Assembly (NCBI GenBank): GCA_964497585.1
Contig: CAZCDS010000006.1
Coordinates: forward strand, 1-64,000
Direction of reading: 5' to 3'
Length of the DNA stretch: 64,000 nt
Source: CAZCDS01 sp964497585
Lineage (GTDB): Bacteria; Desulfobacterota; Desulfomonilia; Desulfomonilales; Desulfomonilaceae
The translations under genes and the position numbers were made by a program. Within the stretch, counting starts at the first letter, position 1; each line of letters starts with the position of its first letter. Positions 53,639 through 63,188 of this stretch are shown here, piece by piece. The notes under the pieces were generated by a model, which was given only the letters and a program-made list of their open reading frames with translations, did no database searches and was not told where the DNA came from.

Positions 53639-54099
53639 AGGACCACCGCCGCAAACACCGTCCCTACTCTGCGAACCGTGAGAGACGTCGAGATACTCGC
53701 GATCCGGCGAATGCTCAGCCCTCGGACCGTTTCCATGCCTTCCCGAACCATGTTCCTGGCAGCCGCCTCGCACGGTTCCGTCGGGCCCTCCAGCGCGTGC
53801 TCCATGATGAGTCCAACTTCGGTCTCCTCATCGGGTATACCCACGGCGATGGCCGCGGAGATCAGCGTTCCGGGCTCGGCCGAAGTCAATTCTCCGTAGG
53901 CCAGAGGAACCATCGCGCCCTTGGGGAAATCGTATGATTCGATCTCCTGCGCCCCGGGCGGAAGGATACTGCTCATTCTGACAAGATTCGTGTTCCCGAC
54001 ACCCGCGTCCAGCAGAGCTGCGTCGAACGCGTTCAACGGGTTGGAGGCCTCGCCGGACCCGCACGTCAGGAAGAACCTTTTCGCCACTGTTCCGAACAT
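53629..54099 (-). CDS. pdaD: pyruvoyl-dependent arginine decarboxylase
   Basis: A 156-residue proenzyme of the archaeal/chlamydial type. It self-cleaves at the Ser of VRMSSILPPGAQEI to form the pyruvoyl cofactor, then makes agmatine from arginine. GEASNPLNAFDAALLDAGVG and a PLAYGELTSAEPG region are family-typical. ATG 54099 lies seven bases after AGGAG. It is the first gene of the pdaD-speE-speB operon, and a dispersed repeat occupies its leader. Confidence 0.9.
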   Translation of the reverse strand: MFGTVAKRFFLTCGSGEASNPLNAFDAALLDAGVGNTNLVRMSSILPPGAQEIESYDFPKGAMVPLAYGELTSAEPGTLISAAIAVGIPDEETEVGLIMEHALEGPTEPCEAAARNMVREGMETVRGLSIRRIASISTSLTVRRVGTVFAAVVLCP

Positions 54100-54110
54100 C
54101 AACTATCTCC

Positions 54111-54212
54111 TGATACCAGACCGCTTCCGCATCAATGAGATTCAGGCGCATCCGTTCCGGTGCCCGTGGAGTGAAATCTCTCCCCGGCGCCCCTCTGAAC
54201 AACGGGGGGGAT
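54111..54212. repeat. dispersed intergenic repeat, copy 2
   Basis: 54111-54148 matches 25461-25498 at 32 of 38 positions (TGATACCA...GAGATTCAGGCG). A GTGAAATCTCTCCCC arm then faces a distant GGGGGGG run, a worn version of the palindrome in copy 1. It starts 12 bases upstream of the pdaD start codon, so it is in that gene's leader. Confidence 0.6.
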
Positions 54213-54409
54213 ATTGAAAACCGGTCGCTGCACCGGCCCCCGTCACTTCTTTGAAAGCACCGTGGTATGAATCAGAGAAGATACCAGCTCCCGGGTCTCG
54301 GAAGCTACCACAATCTTCCGTCCTTGGGGGTGGGCAAAATAGGCGGCACACCCTTTTCTCAAGCCGATGGAAACCGCTGGTTCCCGCAGCGCCTTCTATG
54401 CGGCCGAGG

Positions 54410-55300
54410 TCACCCGGTCCTCCGAAATCCGGAATGGGAGCGAGATTTCGATCCCGCCTGAGACGGGGGTGAAAGCCTTCGGGAAGCTTCGCCGCGCGTA
54501 ACCCGCATGAAAGTCAGAAAGAGTGCGACACTGCAAAATAGGATCGACAGGGTGAGCGCCACCAGAGGTCCCCAATAGAACCATTGCTGGGCTACTTCAA
54601 CCTCGTGCTCCAATTTTCTCACCCGTTCGCGCAACTCGAGATATTTTCTTTCCAGGGCTTTCTGCGCGGAAGAATCGATTGACGGGACAGGGGCAGGAGG
54701 AACCGGTTGAGGAGGAGCGACAGATGGGGATCGTGCCTCGAGGGTTTCCTGCGGCGCGGGAGGGGTGGGTGGCGATGGCTTGACGGGCTCGGCCGCTCGC
54801 TCAGGGGCCGGCTTGCGGAGGAGCTTCTTTCCGTCGAGCCGGATCCGGACGATCCGATCCCAGGGAAGGCCTTTGAACCGCGACTTTCTTGACCTGTCCA
54901 GTATCCGAAACGAAAGGGAGGTCTTCCAGGGCGCCTCGAACATGCCGCTCTTTGCGTCGTATCCTCGGTGTATCCCCAGTCGCCACAGTCTTCCCCATCT
55001 GTTCGGTTTCTTCTCCCATTGAATGAAGAGGTCATCCATCGCCCCCGGCTTCTCCCTCCCCGGAAAGACGAACCGTATTCGCAGGGCGTCGAACTTATCC
55101 CTCGGATTGGTCTTCTCGACTCGGAGAACGGCCCTTTCTTTGGTTATTCGAGCTTTGGGTTGGAAGTGCCCGTTCGCGTCAACGATCCCCACCAGGTCGC
55201 CGTTGGAACCCCACGTATCTGCGGATATGGCGAGAGAAAATGCGAGGGCCAACGCGATCAAGAAGCGGAAGTCTATTCGGGGGGGTATTTGTCGTGCCAT
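54410..55300 (-). CDS. exported membrane-anchored protein, paralogue of the next gene
   Basis: A 296-residue protein: signal peptide (FLIALALAFSLAISADTWG), a beta-rich domain opening with DLVGIVDANGHFQPKARITK, a proline-rich linker (about 175-215), a coiled-coil-like ERKYLELRERVRKLEHEVE, and a C-terminal membrane helix (GPLVALTLSILFCSVALFL). The opening pattern (G-x-D-x-x-G-x-F-x-P-K) recurs in the neighbour. Its start lies inside that gene's end (28-base overlap), so they are translationally coupled. Function unknown. Confidence 0.7.
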   Translation of the reverse strand: MARQIPPRIDFRFLIALALAFSLAISADTWGSNGDLVGIVDANGHFQPKARITKERAVLRVEKTNPRDKFDALRIRFVFPGREKPGAMDDLFIQWEKKPNRWGRLWRLGIHRGYDAKSGMFEAPWKTSLSFRILDRSRKSRFKGLPWDRIVRIRLDGKKLLRKPAPERAAEPVKPSPPTPPAPQETLEARSPSVAPPQPVPPAPVPSIDSSAQKALERKYLELRERVRKLEHEVEVAQQWFYWGPLVALTLSILFCSVALFLTFMRVTRGEASRRLSPPSQAGSKSRSHSGFRRTG

Positions 55301-56574
55301 TGGCGAAGGATATCTTCTTTCAGCTCTTCCAGTTCTTCGCGGATTGCTTCCCGGCTGCCGTGGATGAACATTTCATTCTTGGCGAGTCGGTCTTGCAGCA
55401 CTTGAACCTTCGGCATCAGATAGAAAATTCCGTAGGAACCCAGAGCCACCAGCAGAATAAGATTGAATATCTGGGCCACCCAGATCCAGATTCCGGCCCC
55501 TCCTGTACTAATCGACTTCCCACCGGCTCCCGCTTCTTGTTCCGCAGGCGTGGGGCCGACAGGTTCCTTTTCTGCTTTTTCGCTGGGCTGGCCTCCCTCA
55601 TTCACCTTGGCCGGGGGTAGTTCCGTCACTGGGCTGGTCTCCGCCTTTTGTGGAGCGGCTCCGGGCTCGGTCGAGGTGAGTTCGGGTGACGTTCTTATGG
55701 GAATTCTGCGGGTCTCGCGGATTCTGTTGCCGTCCCAGACCTTAATAGTGATTTCCTTGCCGTTGAGTTCGGCCAGTTGGCGGGGATCGGACTCGGGGAT
55801 GAGCACGATGAAGATCCCCGAATCGGCTGCAACGGAGAATCTGTCCCAATTCTCTCTCGGGACTTTGGTCTGTTCAGGCTTTCGAATTATCTGGAAGTAG
55901 AGCAGTCCCTTTTCCGGCAGGGTCACGCCAAGAGTCTGATTGTAGCCCGAGCGGTTATCGACGTTGATGATTTCGCCCTTCTTGTAGTTCTCTTCGTTAA
56001 AGACAACCGCGGACTTGTCCACATCGATGGAGATGTCTCGACCGCTCTTAAACTGGACCTTTCGGTTTTTCTCGTAGAAGCTCTCGGACGACCGGCAGAG
56101 CTGACCGTCAATGCGGAGTTTGAAGAGGTCCGAAAAGTCTTTGCCTGCGAAAAGATTCCGGGTCGAGCCGTCAATGATCTTTACGGCCCGGGACCTCGTC
56201 ATCGAGTCTTTGTATATCCTTGTTGTCGGGTTGTACCGGGGACCAGCAAAGAGAAGGGGCTTTCCCGGCTTGCCGTCCGTGGATATCCACTGGATCTTGA
56301 GAAGACCCACGTTGCGAATCAGGAGATTGTTCCTCCGATTAACGATGAAGGATATGGAGTTGAACTTCTGTTTGGGCTCCTTTTTCTCTATAAGAATTTC
56401 CTTCTTCTTGATCGTGACGGTGACTTTGGGGACAAAACTGCCCGCCTCGTCCGTGATACCGTACACCGCGGCGAACCCGCCGTCCGGAAAGAAAGCAAAG
56501 CCCCACAGAACGATCAGCAATGTCGGTGCTATCTTCCAATGGTTGGGAATAACCTGTGACCTCGTGAGACTCAT
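55273..56574 (-). CDS. exported membrane-anchored protein, larger paralogue
   Basis: A 433-residue protein built like its neighbour: signal peptide (APTLLIVLWGFAFFPDGGFA), VYGITDEAGSFVPKVTVTIKKKEILIEKKEPKQKF as first domain (opening quoted in part), two or three beta-sandwich-like segments, a Pro/Glu/Lys-rich linker (about 305-345), and a membrane helix IFNLILLVALGSYGIFYLM followed by a short cytoplasmic helix. Not recognised. The pair probably forms an envelope complex. Confidence 0.68.
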   Translation of the reverse strand: MSLTRSQVIPNHWKIAPTLLIVLWGFAFFPDGGFAAVYGITDEAGSFVPKVTVTIKKKEILIEKKEPKQKFNSISFIVNRRNNLLIRNVGLLKIQWISTDGKPGKPLLFAGPRYNPTTRIYKDSMTRSRAVKIIDGSTRNLFAGKDFSDLFKLRIDGQLCRSSESFYEKNRKVQFKSGRDISIDVDKSAVVFNEENYKKGEIINVDNRSGYNQTLGVTLPEKGLLYFQIIRKPEQTKVPRENWDRFSVAADSGIFIVLIPESDPRQLAELNGKEITIKVWDGNRIRETRRIPIRTSPELTSTEPGAAPQKAETSPVTELPPAKVNEGGQPSEKAEKEPVGPTPAEQEAGAGGKSISTGGAGIWIWVAQIFNLILLVALGSYGIFYLMPKVQVLQDRLAKNEMFIHGSREAIREELEELKEDILRQWHDKYPPE

Positions 56575-56745
56575 ATGGCTCCAAGAAGGAACGGCCCCCG
56601 TCCCAAAAGCATTGGGTTTTCTTACAGTTGCATTATTCTATCAAGGCAACGGCGGAAAATCAATGAATAAGTTTGAAGCGGACGCCCAAGGTTGAATATA
56701 ATGGTGCTCCGGAATTGATCCGGAGATACTTCATGGAGACGATCG

Positions 56746-57930
56746 ATGGACCGCACCACGGGCTGTGTCTCGAGGAGAGCCGAGCAGATCCCGCCATTCC
56801 TTGTAATGGACGTCTTGGAGAGGGCCATGGAAATGGCTCACCGCGGGGAAGACGTTATACATCTGGAAGTGGGAGAGCCTGACTTCGAGACACCGCCCAA
56901 TATCATTGAGGCAGGCATCCGGGCCCTCCAGTCGGGAAAGACTCATTACACCGCGAGCGTCGGTATCCCGGAACTCCGTCGGGCCGTGGCCCATCATTAC
57001 CGACAAACGTACGACGTTAGGATCGATCCCGACTGCGTGGTCGTAACCTCAGGATCTTCCCCCGCGATATTCCTCGCGCTCGCCGCGCTTCTCGATCCGG
57101 GGAGTGAAGTAATCCTTTCCGACCCACACTATGCGTGCTATCCGAATTTCATTCGATTCCTCGGAGGGGTTCCCGTATTCATCGAGACCTCTGCCGAAAA
57201 TGGTTTTCAGATGGACCCGGACGAGGTGGGGCGCAAGGTCACAGAGAGGACTCGTGGCATTCTGATCAACTCACCCTCCAACCCTACCGGAATCGTGATG
57301 GAATCCGACAGAATCAGGACACTGGCAGAGCTGGGCATCCCCATCCTCTCGGACGAGATCTATCACGGCCTCGTCTATGAGGGGCAGGAGCATTCGGTCC
57401 TGGAATTCACGCAGAACTGCTTTGTTTTCAATGGGTTCTCCAAGCTCTATGCCATGACGGGTTGGAGGCTGGGGTACGTCATCTCCATGCCCGAGTACGT
57501 TCGGCCGATCCGCAAGATGGCCCAGAACTTCTTTATCAGTGCCGCGGACTTCATTCAGTACGCGGGCGTGGAAGCATTGGCCAACTCATCGGCCGAGACT
57601 CAGCGCATGAAAGAGATTTTCAATGAACGGCGCCTGGCCATGCTAGGCCGGCTCAAGGAGAGCGGCTTCGACATCCGGGTCGACCCGACCGCCGCCTTCT
57701 ACGTACTGGCGGACGCACGGCGCTTTTCTGAAGACTCCTACAAGTTCGCTTTTGACATCCTCGAAGAGGCCGGCGTGGGCGTGGCGCCCGGCATAGATTT
57801 CGGAGACAAGGCCGAAGGGTTCCTACGCTTTTCCTATACCAACTCGCTGGAGAACATCCTTGCCGGACTCGATCGGATCGACCTGTATCTCAAGAGATGT
57901 TTCGGACGACACGCGGCCAACCGGCCCTAA
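56746..57930 (+). CDS. class I PLP-dependent aminotransferase
   Basis: A 394-residue fold-type I aminotransferase of the aspartate aminotransferase group: EVGEPDFETP, VTSGSSPAIFLALAALLDPG, NSPSNPTG, LSDEIYHGL, the Schiff-base Lys in FNGFSKLYAMTGWRLGY and the substrate Arg in LRFSYTNS. Donor and acceptor specificity is not clear from sequence. Confidence 0.92.
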   Translation: MDRTTGCVSRRAEQIPPFLVMDVLERAMEMAHRGEDVIHLEVGEPDFETPPNIIEAGIRALQSGKTHYTASVGIPELRRAVAHHYRQTYDVRIDPDCVVVTSGSSPAIFLALAALLDPGSEVILSDPHYACYPNFIRFLGGVPVFIETSAENGFQMDPDEVGRKVTERTRGILINSPSNPTGIVMESDRIRTLAELGIPILSDEIYHGLVYEGQEHSVLEFTQNCFVFNGFSKLYAMTGWRLGYVISMPEYVRPIRKMAQNFFISAADFIQYAGVEALANSSAETQRMKEIFNERRLAMLGRLKESGFDIRVDPTAAFYVLADARRFSEDSYKFAFDILEEAGVGVAPGIDFGDKAEGFLRFSYTNSLENILAGLDRIDLYLKRCFGRHAANRP

Positions 57931-58017
57931 TGTTGGTTTTTCCCGGAGAGGGGGCCGGCGCACGGGCGTCAACTTACGAGAGCGGCGTTGCCTTGTCCGC
58001 CGTTCCGGCAAACCGTT

Positions 58018-58770
58018 ATGAAGATTCCCAGGATATTCGTTTCTCCTCGCAGCATCACGGGCCGGGCCGTTACCTTCCCGCCGCGGGCGGCTCACTACCT
58101 CAGAGACGTACTGAGGCTCGTACCGGGCGATCAGGTGCAAGTCTTGGATGGGAATCGAGTGCACGTCGTTCGGTTGACCAGGTCGGACCGTGAGGAGGTG
58201 TGCGCAGAATTGATTACGAGTCGTGCCCAGCGGGAGCACGAGGGATTGGACATCACGCTCGCTTTTGGTTGCGTTCGACCCGGCCCCTTTCAGGAGATTC
58301 TCAGGCACGGAACCGAACTGGGGGTGCGCCGATTCGTTCCGGTACTCGCTCGGCGGACCGTCCGGCGGCCAGAGCGCAGGAAGGAACGGTGGGAGCATGT
58401 AATCGCTTCCGCGGCCTCCCAGTCGGGGAGGACCACTCTGCCAGTGATGGAGTCGCCGGTAGACCTGGAGGGACTGATCGCTTCCACAGCCGATTCTCGA
58501 ACGAGGTTTGTTCTCTCCCCGCACTCCTCGGCGCGGCCGCTGCTGGAATCTCTCGAACACGAGCATCCGCGAGCGCTGCTGCTGCTCGTAGGGCCCGAGG
58601 GAGGTTTTGACGAAACGGAAGAAGAGAGGGCCGTTGAAGAGGGATTCAAGCGCGTGGGATTGGGACCGGGAATTCTCCGAACGGAGACCGCGTCTGTGGT
58701 GGCAGTCGGCGTGTGTTTTGCCTGGTTGCACAGGACCCGTCTCGGGGCTCTCCAGGTTCCCCTCCCTTGA
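58018..58770 (+). CDS. rsmE: 16S rRNA m3U1498 methyltransferase
   Basis: A 250-residue SPOUT methyltransferase. The N-terminal PUA-like part has HYLRDVLRLVPGDQV, and the knotted SAM site is LLLLVGPEGGFDETEE with LRTETASV at the end. Start at ATG 58018 fits the family; the frame is open from 57988 and no strong ribosome site is seen, so it may be coupled to the aminotransferase gene 88 bases upstream. Confidence 0.93.
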   Translation: MKIPRIFVSPRSITGRAVTFPPRAAHYLRDVLRLVPGDQVQVLDGNRVHVVRLTRSDREEVCAELITSRAQREHEGLDITLAFGCVRPGPFQEILRHGTELGVRRFVPVLARRTVRRPERRKERWEHVIASAASQSGRTTLPVMESPVDLEGLIASTADSRTRFVLSPHSSARPLLESLEHEHPRALLLLVGPEGGFDETEEERAVEEGFKRVGLGPGILRTETASVVAVGVCFAWLHRTRLGALQVPLP

Positions 58771-58999
58771 AAATCGGACATTGTCCATTGACTGGGGAAG
58801 AACGGAGATATTCCGCCGCTTGCACGGTCGTCGCGTCCCGGTCCAACCGCGGCGTCAACGGGGGGGCCTTGATGGGATGAAGCCCGATGGGGTGGCCGCA
58901 GGCAACCAGGACATTCCCCGGAATTTCATAGGTGAGGGGAGTTTTGGTGGCGGATTCTATGGGCTTAGGGCTTATGGGAAGTGAAAATGGGGAAACTTC

Positions 59000-60330
59000 T
59001 TGCCGAAGCAGATGGGACCTCTCACGGGAGAATTGCTCAAGAGACGAAGAGATTCGTCAGTCCTATCAAGGAGGTCCACGTTTGTGGTGCACCAGGGCGG
59101 AATGCAATTGCGAGTGCAGATTCCTCGTTTTTCGGGGAAACTCTGTACGGGAATGGGCAAGGTATTGACGAGATTCGTGGAAGAGATGATTTACGCTATT
59201 CAGGCTCGGGGGTCTGTGCGACTGAGCGAGGTCGCCCGTTCTTTGGTGGAGGAGACTTGCCTGAAGAAGCGGATTGATCGTCTTTCTCGGAATCTAGCCG
59301 GTCAGGGTTGGCTGATCAGATCGGATCGGCAGTGCTGGGTCAGGGAGGGGCCCGCATCAGGCAAGACACGCGGTTGATCGTTGATCCGACGGATCTGAGG
59401 AAGAAGTATGCCAAGAAGATAGAGTATCTTGCCACAGTCCGCGAGGCCGGCGAGAAGGAAGGTGGTCTCGGATACCGGGTAGATACGGTGGTGGGGGCGG
59501 AGAAAGGTTCATTGGAGATTGTTCCGCCGGTCACCAGGCTCTATTCCCAAGGCGCGGATGATTTTGTGAGCCAGAATGAGGAGTTGTTGGATGCGATGGG
59601 TCGGGTATAGCAGGCCACCTCAGACCGAGGAATTTTCATCATTGACCGGGGTGGGGATCGCCGACGGCTGGAAAAGGTTTGCTCACTGAAGAGAACCGGT
59701 TTCGTTTCATCATTCGCCAGAGCGGGGAGCGTGATCTGCTTTATCGGCGGAAACTCAGAGAGACTCTGCAGTTGGCCCAGCGGTGCACAACACCCCATGG
59801 GAGAAGGTGATAAAGGAGAAGGCCTATCATATCCGGTTTGGATTCGCTGCGGCGCGGCTGCCCGAGCATCCGGAGAGGCAGTTGTGATTAGTGGTGGTCA
59901 AGGGTTTTGAACAGAAGGCTTGATGCTTCCTACCACAGAGCCGATGCGGCGTAATCGGAAGGTTCTCTGGTGGATCGTCCAGGTCTATCTGACCCGCTGG
60001 CGGGTGGAGGAGACGATCCGTTTCATCAAACAGAGCTCCAATCCGGAGGACATCAGGGTGATGACCCACGAGCGTCTCCAAAACATGGCGGCTCTGGTGT
60101 TGGCCGCATCCTTCCTCGCCGCGGTTCATGTGGGGTGCAAGCCGAAGCTTCAGATCCCGGCTCTTCATGCCCTCACTGCGGCCCAGCGGATCTTTGGGAT
60201 TCCCAACTTTCGATACGATGCCCTCGCCGACGGGATCAAGGAGATTCTCAGCAAGGCCGGAGGAGGAAAAGCCTCCCAAAAGAGGGAGGTGGCGGGGCCT
60301 CATGCCCACCTTGCCCTCTTCTTCGCCTGA
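59000..60330 (+). pseudogene. decayed IS4-family DDE transposase
   Basis: Pieces of one transposase lie in order in different frames: KVLTRFVEEMIYAIQARGS...DRLSRNLAGQGW (59150-59300), LIVDPTDLRKKYAKKIEYLA with the first catalytic Asp (59370 on), IDRGGDRRR with the second (59640), LLTEENRF and YHIRFGFAAARLP (59680-59880), and YLTRWRVEETIRFIKQ with the catalytic Glu (59980), then DIRVMTHERLQNMAALVLAA. At least three frameshifts and a stop break it. I found no clear terminal repeats. Confidence 0.82.
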
Positions 60331-60456
60331 TTATTTTGGGGAAACTCCAGCGTGATTCCTCTTGACAGGACTTTTGGGCCTCTGTTAAACGACAAATAGA
60401 CAGACCCTCATAAATCCGATTAACTAAGTCGGAAATCCCTTCTGTGGGGGCCGACC

Positions 60457-60963
60457 ATGCAGATGGTTATTGTCCTCAATGCCTCATACGAGTTTCTAGG
60501 GCTCGTCACATGGCAACGGGCGATGTGCATGATGTTCACCGGAAAGGTGGAGGTCGTCAGACACTCCGAAAACATTGTCAGGACGGTCTCCAAAACCTTC
60601 AGGATCCCTGCGGTGGTGCGCCTTGTCAAATTCATACGGCAAATCTACCGGCGTGAGGTCCCTTTTTCCCGGAAAAACATCCTGACGAGGGACCAGTTCG
60701 TCTGTCAGTACTGTGGAAGAGAGTTCACTTCTGGGGAACTGACCGTGGATCACGTGATTCCCAAGGTCCAGGGAGGAGCCAACGCGTGGGAGAACGTCGT
60801 GACCTGCTGCAGATGCTGCAACATGAGAAAGGGCGGACGCACCCCGCGGCAGGCTGGAATGCGGCTGGTGCGCAGCCCTTTCAAGCCGACCATCATGGAG
60901 TTCATCAACCTCTATTTGAAGCGAAGATTCGGAATGGAACTGTCGGAAATTCTCGATTTCTAG
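60457..60963 (+). CDS. HNH endonuclease family protein
   Basis: A 168-residue protein with an N-terminal VLNASYEFLGLVTWQRAM region and a C-terminal HNH domain: zinc cysteines in CQYCGREF and CCRCCNMRKGG, catalytic His in TVDHVIPKVQGG and Asn in WENVVTCC. This architecture is common as a stand-alone chromosomal gene in many bacteria; its DNA target and role are unknown. It is directly downstream of the dead IS element. Confidence 0.88.
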   Translation: MQMVIVLNASYEFLGLVTWQRAMCMMFTGKVEVVRHSENIVRTVSKTFRIPAVVRLVKFIRQIYRREVPFSRKNILTRDQFVCQYCGREFTSGELTVDHVIPKVQGGANAWENVVTCCRCCNMRKGGRTPRQAGMRLVRSPFKPTIMEFINLYLKRRFGMELSEILDF

Positions 60964-61481
60964 CTCGAAAAACACCCAATTAAGTCCTCGCTCGATACCT
61001 GCTGCAGTCCCCCGGACAGAACGAACAACGCCTCTGGCCGTACTCAGCTCGGAGGCGTAACTATTTGCTATGACTATATTTCTCTGATTCCTCGGCAGAA
61101 AAACAAAATTATCGCCGCGTGTACGAACTTTTCCTTTGCAGCCCCCTCCTTTCGTGATATGAGGAGGCCACTTCTCAACATTCTTTTCCATCCCAGTGGA
61201 ACACACGAAACGGCCATTTAGATGCCGTTTTCGTGTTTTTGGGGCCGTGTTTTCAGCCCCCCCGATAGGGTGACTCCCCCCTCGGTATCAGGTCTCAACC
61301 GTGACGTCGGATGGTCGCGGCCGCCGCTGTTGCGCGTCCCACATCCAACCTCCATTTGAGACTTAAATACCTTTTCCATGGTTTGTCAAGGGTTTTTTTC
61401 AGATATTTGAATAGTTGTACAGTTTTCCTAGAAATAATTTCATTAAAACCTCATGCATATCTTTAGATCATCACGGTTGTA
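60964..61481. other. intergenic region with a terminator
   Basis: About 520 bases between the HNH and GT39-type genes. It is more AT-rich than its surroundings near 61060-61120 and 61370-61450. No gene seen apart from the terminator at 61201-61238. Confidence 0.45.
61201..61238 (+). terminator. intrinsic terminator
   Basis: ACACGAAACGGC (61201-61212) pairs with GCCGTTTTCGTGT (61222-61234) with one bulged T, followed by a T run to 61238. It is a good plus-strand rho-independent terminator, about 240 bases after the HNH gene. Confidence 0.7.
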
Positions 61482-63188
61482 ATGGACCGGCCGGCCAATT
61501 ATATTCTCACCGATTCGCATGTCCCATCGTCGATGAGAGGGTCTCCTATCCTGAATTCTCGAGGCAAACAGACCGGATCTTGCGACAGTCCCACGGTTCA
61601 GTCGGGGAACGAGCGGTTGCGCGCGGCGTTTCGCGATGTAGAACAGGCCCTGGAGGGTCTTCACTCGTCCGCCCGTCTCCTACTGGTGGCGCTCGTGTCG
61701 GCCGCGGGCTTCTGTCTCGTGGTGAACACCGCCTGGAACGCGACGCCCGACGCAGCGCTCTATCTGGCGCTCGGAGAGTCTCTCGCCCGAGGGGACGGCT
61801 ATGTCTTCAATGGAGAGCTGCACACGTTCGTGCCGCCGGGTTACCCGTTACTTGTGGCTGCCGCCGCGCGTCTTTTCGGGGAAGGTTTCGGGGCCTACCG
61901 CGCACTCATGGCGCTGCTGGGGTTCTTGTCGGTGGGGTCTGCGTACCTCTTCCTCCGGAAGGGGTGGGGGGCGGACGTGGCTTTCGCGGTGGGAGGCCTC
62001 TTCGCGGTCAACCACGTGCTTCTTCACAACGCGACCATGACCCTGGCCGACGTGCCCTTCGCGTTCTTTACCTTCTGCGGGCTCATCGCGTTGCTATGCG
62101 CTGCAAACCGGTCGAACAGGGTATTCTCTGCGATAGTGGCCGGCCTCTTGATGGGTACGCTCCCCCTCATCCGTATCAACGGCCTCGGTATCCCGATGGC
62201 TGGGGCCTTCTTCCTTTTCTGTTCCTGGCGGGACATGGATGCGGTTCGCCGCGTTTGCCTTCTTGCACTGTTCCTCGCACTGGCTTTCGCACCCACGCTC
62301 TTGTGGCAGGCGTGGAAGGCATCGTTTCCCGTTTCCGTCAGTGAGGGCAGCTACGCGACGATGATCCTCGGCCGCGGTGCGTGGTATCAGATTTCGCTCA
62401 TGCTGGCCGCGCTGTGGGACTATGCTTCTCAGACCACGTACGCGCTCTCAGGACTTGTCATCAAAACGGGATTCCTGGAACTGGTGCTCCCCCTCGTTAC
62501 CCTGGGGGGAGCAGTATCCGCGTGGCGCGCTGGCGACAGATTGCTCGTTCCTCTGGTCGGAATTCAGTTCGCGGGGTTGCTCTTGTCGCCCGCGGGCAGC
62601 CGTTACCTAATCTTTCTTCTCCCCGCGCTCTATCTCTTTCTGGCCCTCGGACTCATCAGGACAGCCGGCTGGATCTCGACGAGGCTCAGACGTCCCAAAG
62701 ATCCAGGGCGCGTACTGATCGCATGCCTATGCGTGCTCGCGGTCTGCAATCTCGGTCACAATTTCAAGACCATCTGGAACGCTCGTAGCGCGCGGGAGGT
62801 CCGTGGTGCCGAATCAGAACGGAGTCTGCCGTTCTTCAAGGCCGCGCGCTGGCTCAAGGCGCATGCACCGCGCGCCACCGTCATGACAACAAATCCTCGG
62901 ATCATTCACTATCTGTCGGGGTGTCGAACGATTTCGCTTGTTCGGTCCGGGGTCCCGGACGAACAGGCATGGGTTGACGATCCGGAGTCAATCGGTGCGT
63001 TGATCGAGCGGACTTCGCCGCGTTTCCTGTTCCTCGACCGGAAGAATCGGCGCGTGCATGATTCCGCACTGGAAGCCTTCAACCGTGTCAATCTCAGATT
63101 GAAGGTGATCCCCCAGGGAAGCTCTCCTCCGCGCCACATGTTGTACGAAATAGCTCCTTCTCGATCTCGAAAGGGACAAGGACCATGA
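61482..63188 (+). CDS. GT39-type polytopic membrane glycosyltransferase
   Basis: A 568-residue inner-membrane protein with ten or more helices. It has the ArnT/PMT-like first periplasmic loop: acidic pair region NATPDAALYLALGESLARGDGY and FVPPGYPLLVAAAARLFG, then a hydrophilic C-terminal domain of about 130 residues. Such enzymes move sugars from polyprenyl phosphate to lipids or proteins. The first 60 residues are polar and the start is uncertain (weak ribosome site; ATG 61533 is possible). The kinase gene overlaps its stop. Confidence 0.8.
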   Translation: MDRPANYILTDSHVPSSMRGSPILNSRGKQTGSCDSPTVQSGNERLRAAFRDVEQALEGLHSSARLLLVALVSAAGFCLVVNTAWNATPDAALYLALGESLARGDGYVFNGELHTFVPPGYPLLVAAAARLFGEGFGAYRALMALLGFLSVGSAYLFLRKGWGADVAFAVGGLFAVNHVLLHNATMTLADVPFAFFTFCGLIALLCAANRSNRVFSAIVAGLLMGTLPLIRINGLGIPMAGAFFLFCSWRDMDAVRRVCLLALFLALAFAPTLLWQAWKASFPVSVSEGSYATMILGRGAWYQISLMLAALWDYASQTTYALSGLVIKTGFLELVLPLVTLGGAVSAWRAGDRLLVPLVGIQFAGLLLSPAGSRYLIFLLPALYLFLALGLIRTAGWISTRLRRPKDPGRVLIACLCVLAVCNLGHNFKTIWNARSAREVRGAESERSLPFFKAARWLKAHAPRATVMTTNPRIIHYLSGCRTISLVRSGVPDEQAWVDDPESIGALIERTSPRFLFLDRKNRRVHDSALEAFNRVNLRLKVIPQGSSPPRHMLYEIAPSRSRKGQGP

